Assembly (NCBI GenBank): GCA_033584155.1
Contig: CP138355.1
Coordinates: 124,001-188,000, forward strand
DNA: 64,000 bases
Reading direction: 5' to 3'
From: Candidatus Electrothrix scaldis
Lineage (GTDB): Bacteria > Desulfobacterota > Desulfobulbia > Desulfobulbales > Desulfobulbaceae
Program-made: the position numbers and the translations under genes
Notes under the pieces: model-generated
What the model was told of the DNA's origin: nothing
What the model saw: the letters and a program-made list of their open reading frames with translations, nothing else
The model's database searches: none
In this document: piece after piece, positions 17,272 to 25,504 of the stretch
Position numbering within the stretch: the first letter of the stretch is position 1
Layout of the letters: every line of letters begins with the position of its first letter

Positions 17272-18006
17272 CTACTCAGAGGACGGCGCAGAACTCTGCT
17301 CAAGGGCATCACTGTTTCCTGTCCCTTCTTCAGCCCCTTGCTTTTGTGTTTCTTGCTGCCCGACCTCAGGAATGGTCTCTTCCGAAGAGAGCACCTCTTC
17401 TTCATGAGCAGTTTCATCTGATGCTCCTGCTTCAGCATCAGACACGGATTCCGGCAAAGAAGGAAGAGGAACCACGGTTGCGGTATTCACCTGGGCTGGC
17501 TCCTGTTCAAAAAAATAAGCAAAGGGACTCCAGCCAGTGTACCAACTAAAGCCAACAAGGAAACCAATAACCACCACAAGTAGGGTCAGAGCCCAAGTCG
17601 CAGAAGAAATATGAGCTGGCTCGGCAAGCCTATTCGTGGACATTCCTCTCCCCTGCGACTCAAATTGTTCTTTTTCCTTCCCGCTTAAGCACTGAGCACG
17701 TTCTTCAAAAAACAGGCGGGCAGCTTCTGCCCCGTCAAGACCGAGAAATTTAGCATAAATGATTATCTGACCTCGGATAAAAGTATCTGCTGGTAGCTCG
17801 TTATAATTACCCAGCTCAATAGAGGTCAGGTTTGAAGAGGAAATATTTGTTTCCCGCGAGATATCATGAACCGTTAATGCTTTTTTCTCGCGCACTTGCC
17901 GCAGCAATTTACCAATAGGAAGATTTTCCTTTTCTTGTTGGAGCCCCTGCTCCTCCAGATCCTCTTTGGATTTCTCTGAATCTTTCGCTTCTTGCTTTGT
18001 CATCAA
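17272..18006 (-). CDS. rodZ: RodZ-like helix-turn-helix membrane protein
   Basis: A 244-residue bitopic protein. Residues 30-95 are the cytoplasmic HTH of RodZ (IGKLLRQVREKKALTVHDIS, then FIRGQIIIYAKFLGLD). One membrane helix follows (WALTLLVVVIGFLVGF) and then an acidic, proline-poor periplasmic tail rich in Glu and Ser. RodZ links MreB to the cell-wall elongation machinery. The usual C-terminal beta domain (DUF4115) is absent or reduced, so this is a short form. It sits directly upstream of recO. Confidence 0.82.
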   Translation of the reverse strand: MMTKQEAKDSEKSKEDLEEQGLQQEKENLPIGKLLRQVREKKALTVHDISRETNISSSNLTSIELGNYNELPADTFIRGQIIIYAKFLGLDGAEAARLFFEERAQCLSGKEKEQFESQGRGMSTNRLAEPAHISSATWALTLLVVVIGFLVGFSWYTGWSPFAYFFEQEPAQVNTATVVPLPSLPESVSDAEAGASDETAHEEEVLSSEETIPEVGQQETQKQGAEEGTGNSDALEQSSAPSSE

Positions 18007-18137
18007 CTGGCTGTTATTTAGAGTTATTATTTTCTTCTGTAACCTTTCTACAGAGCTGTAAGAACGGACCTACCAAGCCGATATATTTTCTTGGCAATAT
18101 CTATGAAAATGGTCGGTGAAACCGGCCAAGCTAAGAG

Positions 18138-19127
18138 TTAGAGAATCTTAATATATGCTTCACTCCGTATTTTCTCCAGCCATTTTTTATATCGCTCTTC
18201 TGCTTCCTGCTTATACAAGGTATTGCGGATTTCTTCTTTAATATTATCGTTAAGTACTTGCTCTTTACCTTCTTCTTCCTGACCGTTTGCCAGGAGTTTA
18301 AAGAACATGTAGCTATCAGAGCGCTCAATAAGAGGGCTGAGTTCTCCGGGTTGTAAGGATGTTACGGCGTCTCGCATGTACGCAGCCATCTCATCTTTTT
18401 CAAAAAAACCTAAATCACCACCATCGGTAGCGGAAGGCAGGTTTGAATACTGCCGTGCAAGTGCTTTAAAATCACCCCCTTCTTTGGCAAGCTCATATGC
18501 TGCTTCAACCTGCTTCCGAGCCTCCTCTTTTGCTGCCGCCACGCTGACTCCTTGACCAGCATTAGCCCAGGACACTCCGAGCTGCAGGATATAATAGCCC
18601 TCAGTTTTGGCTTGTTTGCTATATTGCTCATCAAAATATCGCTGAATTTCCTCATCCGGGATAACAATCCTGGAGCGCACCTCATAACCGACCAGTTTAC
18701 TCCGGAGGATCTGGTCACGCAGAGTCTCACGATACTGAGTTTCGCTCAGGCTCATATTTTCTAACTCTTCCTTAAAATCTTCTTCGGAAAAGCCATTGCG
18801 TTGCAGCACCTGTTGTCTCGCACGTTCAACCTCTCCATCAGAAACCGAAATTCTAAGAGCAGCTGCCTGCTGATTAAGGAGTTTATTCTCTATCAGCTGC
18901 CTAATAATTTTCTGCTGCGCCAGCCTCAAGGCTTCCTCACGCTGCTCAGGTGGAGCTTCTTCATTTATTTTTCGAAAAACCGCTTCTCCGATCCTATTCA
19001 CATCAGAACGGGTAATAACATCTTCATTAACAACCGCAACACAGGAGTCGATAATCTCAGATTGGGCAACAGACGAGTAAATGACCAAGAAAAAGGCCAA
19101 CAACATATATAAACGGCTTATTTTCAT
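18138..19127 (-). CDS. surA: Periplasmic peptidyl-prolyl isomerase/chaperone, SurA-like
   Basis: A 329-residue secreted protein. The signal peptide is MKISRLYMLLAFFLVIYSSVAQS. It is followed by the SurA N-terminal chaperone domain (SCVAVVNEDVITRSDVN onward, helical to about 155) and a parvulin domain of about 100 residues (EGYYILQLGV, GGDFKALARQYS, GGDLGFFEKDEM). It should help outer-membrane proteins cross the periplasm. Only one parvulin domain is present, whereas E. coli SurA has two. It is the first gene of the minus-strand run with rodZ and recO, 131 bases upstream of rodZ. Confidence 0.9.
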   Translation of the reverse strand: MKISRLYMLLAFFLVIYSSVAQSEIIDSCVAVVNEDVITRSDVNRIGEAVFRKINEEAPPEQREEALRLAQQKIIRQLIENKLLNQQAAALRISVSDGEVERARQQVLQRNGFSEEDFKEELENMSLSETQYRETLRDQILRSKLVGYEVRSRIVIPDEEIQRYFDEQYSKQAKTEGYYILQLGVSWANAGQGVSVAAAKEEARKQVEAAYELAKEGGDFKALARQYSNLPSATDGGDLGFFEKDEMAAYMRDAVTSLQPGELSPLIERSDSYMFFKLLANGQEEEGKEQVLNDNIKEEIRNTLYKQEAEERYKKWLEKIRSEAYIKIL

Positions 19128-19404
19128 AACATTGTGAAATTATTTTCGCGAAATAGCAAGAAAAAACAAGAAACTCGCCCCCATAGACACAGCTCTGAGC
19201 AAAATTTTTTTCGTGCTTCTTGAGGACATGTAAGCATTACACAAAAGCTTGTAAAGACGCAATGCTTTTTAGAAGGTCAATAAAACAAGGGCCACATCTA
19301 AAAATCTCCCGAAAAGCTGAAAAAACTCATAGTACCTACACATGGCCCCACACTTCCCGCCCTTTTTTCCTGTAAGAGAGTGATAATTCGAACAAGCTTC
19401 TTTA
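19128..19404. other. Divergent intergenic region of surA and the tlpA-like gene
   Basis: AT-rich spacer upstream of both genes. It must hold the minus-strand promoter of surA. Apart from the plus-strand promoter at 19405 nothing could be marked with confidence. A short hydrophobic frame on the minus strand (19269-19511) lacks a ribosome-binding site and is not called. Confidence 0.5.
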
Positions 19405-19432
19405 TTGACAAATCCATACAGATAGATATAAA
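19405..19432 (+). promoter_or_regulatory. Sigma-70-type promoter for the tlpA-like gene
   Basis: TTGACA at 19405-19410, a 16-base spacer, and TATAAA at 19427-19432, about 70 bases before the gene start. It is a near-consensus -35 and a good -10 box. Confidence 0.6.
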
Positions 19433-19501
19433 TAATGATATAAAGATAATATCCAGACTGAGCATCAAGCAAAGAAAACATACCATGCAGGAGATATATA
19501 C

Positions 19502-20053
19502 ATGAACTCAATAGTCACGAAAAAAATTTTCGTTGTCTGTACCCTTATCTTATTAGCTCTAAGTAGCCACGCGATGGCGACACCAATGCCGGATTTCACC
19601 CTTCCCTCTGCTGTGGATGGAAAAGATATCAGCAGTAAGGATTTTAAAGGAAAGGTATTATTAGTAACTTTTTTTGCAACTTGGTGCCCACCCTGCCGCC
19701 AGGAAATCCCTTCGCTCATTCAGCTGCAAAAAGATTTAGCAGCAAAAGGATTCTCTGTTCTCGGCCTTTCCCTTGATGAGGGGGATGCAGATCTTGTTAA
19801 CGAACTCGTTGAGCAAGACAAAATTAACTATCCCGTTTTAATGGCAGACAATGAAGTTGTGACTGGTTTTGGCGGAGTTACAGGAATTCCAACCTCCTTT
19901 CTTATCAGCCACGAAGGCAAAATGGTGCGCACTTATGCCGGATATGTCCCACACGAACTTCTGAAGGAGGACATTGAAAAGATCATTCCCCATGAAGAGA
20001 AAAAAATCGAAAAACCAAAGAAACAGCAAAAATCGTTAAAACTGACAAGGTGA
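19502..20053 (+). CDS. TlpA/ResA-like periplasmic thioredoxin
   Basis: A 183-residue secreted thiol-disulfide protein. It has a signal peptide ending near HAMATP, then an AhpC/TSA-type thioredoxin fold with the redox site WCPPCRQE at about residues 61-68 and the cis-proline in GVTGIPTSFLIS. The tail is lysine-rich. It should reduce periplasmic disulfides, for example in apocytochrome c; a CcsA-type assembly gene lies 2 kb downstream. Its own promoter is at 19405. Confidence 0.9.
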   Translation: MNSIVTKKIFVVCTLILLALSSHAMATPMPDFTLPSAVDGKDISSKDFKGKVLLVTFFATWCPPCRQEIPSLIQLQKDLAAKGFSVLGLSLDEGDADLVNELVEQDKINYPVLMADNEVVTGFGGVTGIPTSFLISHEGKMVRTYAGYVPHELLKEDIEKIIPHEEKKIEKPKKQQKSLKLTR

Positions 20054-20071
20054 GTAAATAATCTTTTCGTA

Positions 20072-20100
20072 TTGACAAGCCGTTAAGAACGATTTAGAGT
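20072..20100 (+). promoter_or_regulatory. Sigma-70-type promoter for the small periplasmic protein
   Basis: TTGACA at 20072-20077, a 17-base spacer and TAGAGT at 20095-20100, some 55 bases before the ATG at 20155. The -35 box is consensus and the -10 box is moderate. Confidence 0.5.
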
Positions 20101-20154
20101 ACCGATTATTAATATTTATAATTTTATTTATACAATATAATTCAGGAGATTAAC

Positions 20155-20367
20155 ATGAAAAAAATTGTAGCAGCTCTTTTGGTAACCGCTTTTGCTTTTT
20201 CCGTTGGTGTCGCTTTTGCAAAAACAGAAAAATGTACTGTAAAAACAGTGGCTGTTGAGGGTGAAAAAGCCACCGTTACTATGGAATGCGAAAAAGATGC
20301 TGAGCTGAAAGAAGGTGATAACGTAAAGGTAAAAGTTGCAAAGAAAAAAGTCGTTGAAGGTTGCTAA
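20155..20367 (+). CDS. Small periplasmic beta-strand protein with cysteines
   Basis: A 70-residue protein: signal peptide MKKIVAALLVTAFAFSVGVAFA, then about 48 mature residues with alternating strand pattern (CTVKTVAVEGEKATVTMECE and EGDNVKVKVAKKK) and three cysteines (Cys26, Cys45, Cys70). Similar tiny exported proteins occur in sulfate reducers, with no fixed function that I know. A strong AGGAG box lies before the ATG. It has its own promoter and terminator, so it is a monocistronic and probably well-expressed gene. Confidence 0.75.
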   Translation: MKKIVAALLVTAFAFSVGVAFAKTEKCTVKTVAVEGEKATVTMECEKDAELKEGDNVKVKVAKKKVVEGC

Positions 20368-20422
20368 ACGCCCTTAAGGTTCCTCTCGTAGAAGACAGGA
20401 AGCACCTTGACGTTTTTATTCT

Positions 20423-20458
20423 AAAAGCCGACAGCGCGCATACGCGTTGTCGGCTTTT
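20423..20458 (+). terminator. Rho-independent terminator after the small periplasmic protein gene
   Basis: A 16-base stem, nearly perfect (AAAAGCCGACAGCGCG with CGCGTTGTCGGCTTTT), four-base loop CATA, followed by TCTG. The T-run is part of the stem, so it can work in both directions. Confidence 0.85.
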
Positions 20459-20530
20459 CTGTTTAAAAAAAACAGCCCCGTATCTTTCTAGCTATAATGA
20501 CGGGTCGCTATTAACACAAAGAGAAAAAAT

Positions 20531-21223
20531 ATGGATCCGCAGACGCTCCCCGCAGCATCCCAGGAGCTTTATCAAAAAATTAAGCAGCAGTATCGCGTTG
20601 GTTTTGAATCCTTAAAGCTCAATGATGACCTTCAACTTCATCTCCTGAAAATTATTGACCTTGAGCAACTCCTTGACGGTAAAGACCCGCTCAAGAATCC
20701 TTCAGAATTTCCTTTTTGGATACGCCTTTGGGAAGCCGCTATTGTCCTGTCCCGCTTCATGGTGAACTTACGCCCTGCCCCCGGTACAACAGTGCTTGAG
20801 CTCGGGGCTGGCTTGGGGGCTCCAGGCCTGACCGCTGCTGCCTTGGGTTGCGCAGTCACCTTAACAGACTATGAAGAAATAATTCTCGATTTCGAAAAAG
20901 TCAGTGCAGCAGCCTCAAAACTAGATCAGGTACGATTTTCTTTGCTGGACTGGCTGAATCCACCAGAAATGGAACGCTACGATATCATCCTTGGCGCTGA
21001 AGTCCTGTTCCGGGATGAATTCTTCCAGCCCTTACTTTCTGTTCTGCGCCGGGCTCTAAAACCGAATGGCGCTATCTATCTTGCCCATGATATCAAGAGG
21101 AAGTCGGTTCCTCCGTTCCTGCAATTAGCAGAAAAAGAGTATGCGATCTCCGCCTCAAAACGAGTCCTCAGAAGCCTGGAGCAGGACAAAGAGATTCTGC
21201 TCACACGCCTGACGCCTCGCTAA
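20531..21223 (+). CDS. METTL21/lysine-methyltransferase-like SAM enzyme
   Basis: A 230-residue methyltransferase of the family-16 (METTL21/Nnt1-like) type. After an N-terminal segment (PFWIRLWEAAIVLSRFM) it has motif I VLELGAGLGAPGLTAA, the acidic strand LTDYEEI, and motif post-II YDIILGAEVLFRDE. The family often modifies protein lysines; the target here is unknown. It begins the plus-strand run leading into the tetrapyrrole genes and is separated by 14 bases from the next gene. Confidence 0.8.
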   Translation: MDPQTLPAASQELYQKIKQQYRVGFESLKLNDDLQLHLLKIIDLEQLLDGKDPLKNPSEFPFWIRLWEAAIVLSRFMVNLRPAPGTTVLELGAGLGAPGLTAAALGCAVTLTDYEEIILDFEKVSAAASKLDQVRFSLLDWLNPPEMERYDIILGAEVLFRDEFFQPLLSVLRRALKPNGAIYLAHDIKRKSVPPFLQLAEKEYAISASKRVLRSLEQDKEILLTRLTPR

Positions 21224-21237
21224 TTCTTACTCCGGCA

Positions 21238-21915
21238 GTGTACCCTATCAGCTTAAATATCAAGGGGAAACTCTGTGTCGTTATTGGGGGAGGAAATGTG
21301 GCTGAACGGAAGGTCCTTTCTCTCCTCAAAGCTCATGCTTGTGTACGTATTATCAGTCCCCAACTCACTCTGATGTTGTCTGAACTCGCAGCAAATAACG
21401 CTCTGGACTGGCGCAATAGGGGCTATCAAACTGGAGATCTGGAGGGTGCCCTCCTGATCTTTGCAGCTACCAATAATCGAAAAATACAGGAGAGCGTTGT
21501 TCGCGATGCAGAGCAAACAGGCCAATTGATTAATGTGGCCGATGCTCCTGATCTTTGTGATTTCCAGGTACCTGCGGTTGTCCAGCGAGAAAATCTCAAT
21601 CTTACCGTTTCCACCAATGGAGCAAGCCCAGCCCTGGCAGCAAAAATCCGTCTGGAGCTGGAAGAAAAATACGGAGAGGAGTATGCCATCCTTCTCCGCC
21701 TGATGTCTCGCATTAGGAAACAGCTCTGTAAGGATTCCTCTTCAACATACACGGAGAGGAAAATAGTATTCCAAAATATCCTCCATGAGGATATAATTCA
21801 CTGGATACGAGGTGAGCAATGGGAACAATTATCACAGCACCTCAAGACTGTCCTCGGCCCGAATACACATTTTAATCTCCTTGAACTCATAGAAAAAGAG
21901 ATAAAATCCTCATGA
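21238..21915 (+). CDS. Precorrin-2 dehydrogenase / sirohydrochlorin ferrochelatase
   Basis: A 225-residue NAD-dependent enzyme of the Met8p/CysG N-terminal type. It oxidises precorrin-2 to sirohydrochlorin and may also insert iron, giving sirohaem for sulfite reductase and, in sulfate reducers, haem through the alternative route. The Rossmann motif VVIGGGNVAERK is at residues 13-24, and the chelatase-like STNGASPALAAKIR follows near 125. It starts with GTG at 21238 and overlaps ccsA by 4 bases. Confidence 0.92.
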   Translation: MYPISLNIKGKLCVVIGGGNVAERKVLSLLKAHACVRIISPQLTLMLSELAANNALDWRNRGYQTGDLEGALLIFAATNNRKIQESVVRDAEQTGQLINVADAPDLCDFQVPAVVQRENLNLTVSTNGASPALAAKIRLELEEKYGEEYAILLRLMSRIRKQLCKDSSSTYTERKIVFQNILHEDIIHWIRGEQWEQLSQHLKTVLGPNTHFNLLELIEKEIKSS

Positions 21916-22712
21916 GCTATCTGCTTTTTCAAGCCAGCCTCGTAGGCTATGTAGCTGCTGCTGTCGTTTATGCTGTCTTTTTTTTCAGCCAGAAAATTCC
22001 GACAAGAAATATTGCCCGCTCTCTCTTTATCGTTGCAGCCTCTCTGCATACCCTGAATATCCTCTTCCGTTATATAGAAGCGGGGCATACTCCTATCACC
22101 AGCATTCACGAGACAATTTCCTTTTTTTCCTGGTCTATTGCCTGGTGCCACTTGTCTTTTCGCTGGCGGTACACTGTGAAAAATTCAGGAACCTTTACTT
22201 CTCTGATTGTCCTCCTTCTCATGCTGACAGCCTCATTTGCTCCACGTGAGATATTTCCCCTCCCTCCTGAGATGCGTTCCTGGATTCTGCCCGTTCATGC
22301 TTCCATTTCAATCATCGCGGACGCCTTTCTGGCCCTGGCTGCTATCGGTGGCATTATGTATCTCCTCCAGGAAAGAGAATTAAAACAGAAAAAATTCGGC
22401 TTCTTTTTTTCTCGCCTTCCCTCCTTAGATACGCTGGACAAGTTGAATCAGCACTGTATCAGTATTGGCTTTCCCTTAATGACCGTGGGAATGCTTGCCG
22501 GGTATATTTGGGCACGGCAGCTTTGGGGCGGTCGCCCCTGGCACTGGAACCCCAAAATTATTATGTCAGTGTTTACGTGGTTACTGTATGCCGGACTTAT
22601 GCATCAACGTTTCACCCTGGGCTGGCGAGGACGCCGGGCGGCCTGGATAACGGTCATCGCCTTTCTTGCTGTGCTCCTGACATTCTGGTTCATGTTACGA
22701 GGAGGTATGTAA
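21912..22712 (+). CDS. ccsA: Cytochrome c assembly protein, CcsA/HemX type
   Basis: A 266-residue integral membrane protein with about eight helices. The tryptophan-rich haem-handling motif is WGGRPWHWNPK near residue 200, with the paired histidines of the family in the flanking loops (HETISF, PVHASI, HQRF). It should deliver haem to apocytochromes in system II together with a CcsB-like partner, not seen here. It sits between precorrin-2 dehydrogenase and hemA with a 4-base overlap and a 3-base gap. Confidence 0.93.
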   Translation: MSYLLFQASLVGYVAAAVVYAVFFFSQKIPTRNIARSLFIVAASLHTLNILFRYIEAGHTPITSIHETISFFSWSIAWCHLSFRWRYTVKNSGTFTSLIVLLLMLTASFAPREIFPLPPEMRSWILPVHASISIIADAFLALAAIGGIMYLLQERELKQKKFGFFFSRLPSLDTLDKLNQHCISIGFPLMTVGMLAGYIWARQLWGGRPWHWNPKIIMSVFTWLLYAGLMHQRFTLGWRGRRAAWITVIAFLAVLLTFWFMLRGGM

Positions 22713-22715
22713 GAT

Positions 22716-24005
22716 ATGGGGCAGTATTCCATAGTTCTCCTCGGAGTAAACCACAAGAAAACCCCTCTGGAAATACGAGAGAAGCTTGCGCTCACCGGAG
22801 GATATGAAGATCCGCTAAAAAAATTGCGCTCACTGGAGGGACTCCAGGAATATTACCTTCTTTCAACCTGCAATCGAGTGGAAGTCCTCTTCATCTGTGA
22901 AGATCCCGAACAAATGCGCCGCGAAGTGCTTGACCTGCTTTTTGCAGGCAAGGTAAGTCGTGATGAGGTGGCAGGTTGCTTCTATGTCTATGAAGATGAG
23001 GAAGCGATCCGACACCTGTTCATGGTTTCCTCCAGCTTAGACTCCATGATTGTCGGTGAAGCGCAGATCCTGGGACAATTAAAAGAGGCTTTTCGCCACG
23101 CTGCGGAACAAAAAACAGCGGGCTTAATCCTCAACAAACTGCTGCATAAATCATTCTCTGTGGCCAAACGGGTGCGGACCGAGACCCGCATTGGAGCTAA
23201 TGCGGTTTCCATCTCCTATGCTGCCGTGGAATTAGGGCGGAAGATTTTCGGAGACCTGCATGGCAAGCGCGTCATGTTGGTTGGAGCCGGTGAGATGGCA
23301 GAACTCGCAGCTGAGCACCTGATGAATCAGGGAATCAAGGAAGTTGTTGTAGCCAACCGTACCTTGGAACGTGCCATGAAGCTTGCAGCCCGCTTCAAGG
23401 GTAGAGCTGTTGGATTGGATGAAGTGGTTGAGCAACTGCTCACTGTGGATATCCTGATCAGCTCTACCGGTGCAGAAGGGCTTGTCCTGCTTAAGAAAGA
23501 TATTGCGCCGCTTATGCCACGACGTCGCAACAGACCGCTCTTCTTTATCGATATTGCGGTCCCACGCGATCTTGATCCGCAAATCAATACGCTGGAGAAT
23601 ATTTACCTCTATGACATTGATGATCTGAACAATGTGGTGGAGATGAACCGCGAGCAGCGGGACAAGGAAGCCATCAAGGCCCGACGTATTGTCGAGGAAG
23701 AAACGCTGAAGTTTCAGCGCTGGCTCGATGGTATGGAGGTAACCCCCACCATTGTTGATCTCCGGGCGGCTGCTGAATCTATCTGTCAGGCAGAACTCGC
23801 TAAAACCCTGCCCCGACTTAACGGTATCAGTGCCAAAGAGCAAAAATGCATTGAGCGAATGGCCTCCTCCATAGTGGGAAAAATACTGCACCACCCCATG
23901 CAGTATCTTAAAAGTGATCATGGCTGTGTTGACCAATCCGAGCGAATCATGCAGGTCCGCAACCTGTTTCACCTCAATGAACAAGCAGGACGGAGTGACA
24001 AGTAA
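22716..24005 (+). CDS. hemA: Glutamyl-tRNA reductase
   Basis: A 429-residue enzyme of the C5 pathway that reduces glutamyl-tRNA to glutamate semialdehyde, the first committed step to tetrapyrroles. Catalytic Cys52 lies in LLSTCNRVE; the substrate motif GEAQILGQLK follows. The NADPH Rossmann motif MLVGAGEMAELAA is near 190 and a helical dimerisation tail lies at the C-terminus. Its length is normal. It is embedded in the tetrapyrrole/cytochrome run, a typical arrangement in this lineage. Confidence 0.97.
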   Translation: MGQYSIVLLGVNHKKTPLEIREKLALTGGYEDPLKKLRSLEGLQEYYLLSTCNRVEVLFICEDPEQMRREVLDLLFAGKVSRDEVAGCFYVYEDEEAIRHLFMVSSSLDSMIVGEAQILGQLKEAFRHAAEQKTAGLILNKLLHKSFSVAKRVRTETRIGANAVSISYAAVELGRKIFGDLHGKRVMLVGAGEMAELAAEHLMNQGIKEVVVANRTLERAMKLAARFKGRAVGLDEVVEQLLTVDILISSTGAEGLVLLKKDIAPLMPRRRNRPLFFIDIAVPRDLDPQINTLENIYLYDIDDLNNVVEMNREQRDKEAIKARRIVEEETLKFQRWLDGMEVTPTIVDLRAAAESICQAELAKTLPRLNGISAKEQKCIERMASSIVGKILHHPMQYLKSDHGCVDQSERIMQVRNLFHLNEQAGRSDK

Positions 24006-24008
24006 AGG

Positions 24009-24506
24009 ATGCAGGAACGCCGCAGTATCATAGAAGACGAACTCTTTCTCCTCAGAGATTCTGGAGAATTGCCGGAGATCGCCTATCATTCCTCCATCTA
24101 CTATCTAACGGAAGATCAGGACGGCCCTGGACTAGTCCTCACCGAAAGCGAAAAGAGCCTCCTCCAGGAGGCAGCTCTGGAGCGTTGCCGGGAGATAGTC
24201 CTGCGTGACCTCATGCCGGATAACCGGGACCTGGGGATCTATCGGGGGCCGCAGCGCAGCATCTATAACTGGCGCAGGTATTGTTCGTTTTGTCGGAGGA
24301 GCGGAAGACGGATTGATGACTGCTTCCGTGCTGAGGTCGCGCAGGCCTTTATCAATTTTATTCAGCAGGAACTGAGGGATTTTGCAGAGGGAGAGGGAAG
24401 CAGTTCTGTCAACTGTGGACAGGAGGATCTGATCTTTTTTGCCGAGCAGATTGGGATCTGCCCTGACACCCTGGAAAACGGGTGGCAGGCGCTTTGCCCT
24501 GCTTAA
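24009..24506 (+). CDS. Conserved-looking hypothetical protein after hemA
   Basis: A 165-residue soluble protein starting 3 bases after hemA, thus co-transcribed. The N-terminal half is acidic. The middle has a basic, cysteine-containing stretch, IYNWRRYCSFCRRSGRRIDDCF, with a CxxC pair that might bind a metal. The rest is helical. I know no function; position suggests a link to haem synthesis or its regulation. Confidence 0.65.
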   Translation: MQERRSIIEDELFLLRDSGELPEIAYHSSIYYLTEDQDGPGLVLTESEKSLLQEAALERCREIVLRDLMPDNRDLGIYRGPQRSIYNWRRYCSFCRRSGRRIDDCFRAEVAQAFINFIQQELRDFAEGEGSSSVNCGQEDLIFFAEQIGICPDTLENGWQALCPA

Positions 24507-24567
24507 AACCGAAAGAAGAAAGGAGCCCCCGACTGAAAATTCATCCAGCCGAGGGCGGGAGGGACCA

Positions 24568-25290
24568 TTAAAATTTATACGCAACCGCTACGTTCACGAC
24601 CCAGGGATCGATATCCACATCCACTTCGTGGGTGCTGCCCAAATCTGTGGTCAATTCAGCCGTTGTGCTGATGTCAATATACCATACTGCGGCATTGAGA
24701 TACCAGTTCTCAGCAACTTTTACGTCTACACCAGCCTGAGCTGCAATACCAACTGAAGGATCCAACTCCATATCAATGGAACTAATCCCACCCAAAGCTG
24801 CAATAGTCGGCAGGGTATTCAGGGTATCAACAAGCTGTCCATCGACCTCTTCGTCGAAAAACATGGTGACATTGAGACCAACGCCGACATACGGATTAAA
24901 GATGCCGTTTTCACTACCAAAGTGATACTGCAGAGAGAGTGTAGGGGGCAGGTGCATAGTTTCTCCCACTGCAACACCTTCGATATCTCCTTCACCAACG
25001 ATATCATGTGTAAAGGGGGTTGCCGCCAGCAATTCCAAGCCTAAATTATTGGTCAGCATATAAGTCGCTGTCAAACTAAGCTGCGTGTCATCTTCAACAC
25101 TCACCCGAGCATCATCAACACCATCAGGCAAATTTGTAACAGCACTACTTTCACTATCTGGCATAACCGTGACTGCACCTACACGAAGTAAGACATCGCC
25201 TGCGCTATGCGCTGCCATGACCGTGGACCCCATTCCGCAAGACATTCCAAGTACGAAAGCAGCAACTCCGAATTTACTTAACACATGCAT
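24568..25290 (-). CDS. ompW: OmpW-family outer-membrane beta-barrel protein
   Basis: A 240-residue outer-membrane protein. The start is set at ATG 25290 because a GGAGGG box lies 5 bases upstream; an in-frame upstream ATG at 25332 would bury the signal peptide. The signal peptide ends near STVMAAH. The mature part shows the OmpW pattern: GDVLLRVGAVTVMPD, NNLGLELLAATPFTHD, LPPTLSLQYHF, NPYVGVGLNVTMFF and the terminal VNVAVAYKF with the C-terminal aromatic sorting signal. The family forms small eight-strand barrels passing hydrophobic compounds. Confidence 0.92.
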   Translation of the reverse strand: MHVLSKFGVAAFVLGMSCGMGSTVMAAHSAGDVLLRVGAVTVMPDSESSAVTNLPDGVDDARVSVEDDTQLSLTATYMLTNNLGLELLAATPFTHDIVGEGDIEGVAVGETMHLPPTLSLQYHFGSENGIFNPYVGVGLNVTMFFDEEVDGQLVDTLNTLPTIAALGGISSIDMELDPSVGIAAQAGVDVKVAENWYLNAAVWYIDISTTAELTTDLGSTHEVDVDIDPWVVNVAVAYKF

Positions 25291-25504
25291 AATTTCCCTC
25301 CAATTACGTGGCGTTGTTGACCTGATCACCATCTATATGATAGCTGTTATCATCTGTCTTTTTATTGATTTTCCATGATACAGTATAATGTGTCAAGCAA
25401 TAAGTTTAAAAAATTGAACTTCAAGAAAGAGGGAGAGATAATATTTTTTGAGATAGAAAGGTTACTGAGGCATTCTTTTTCCAGGAGCTTCCCCTGCTCA
25501 CTCG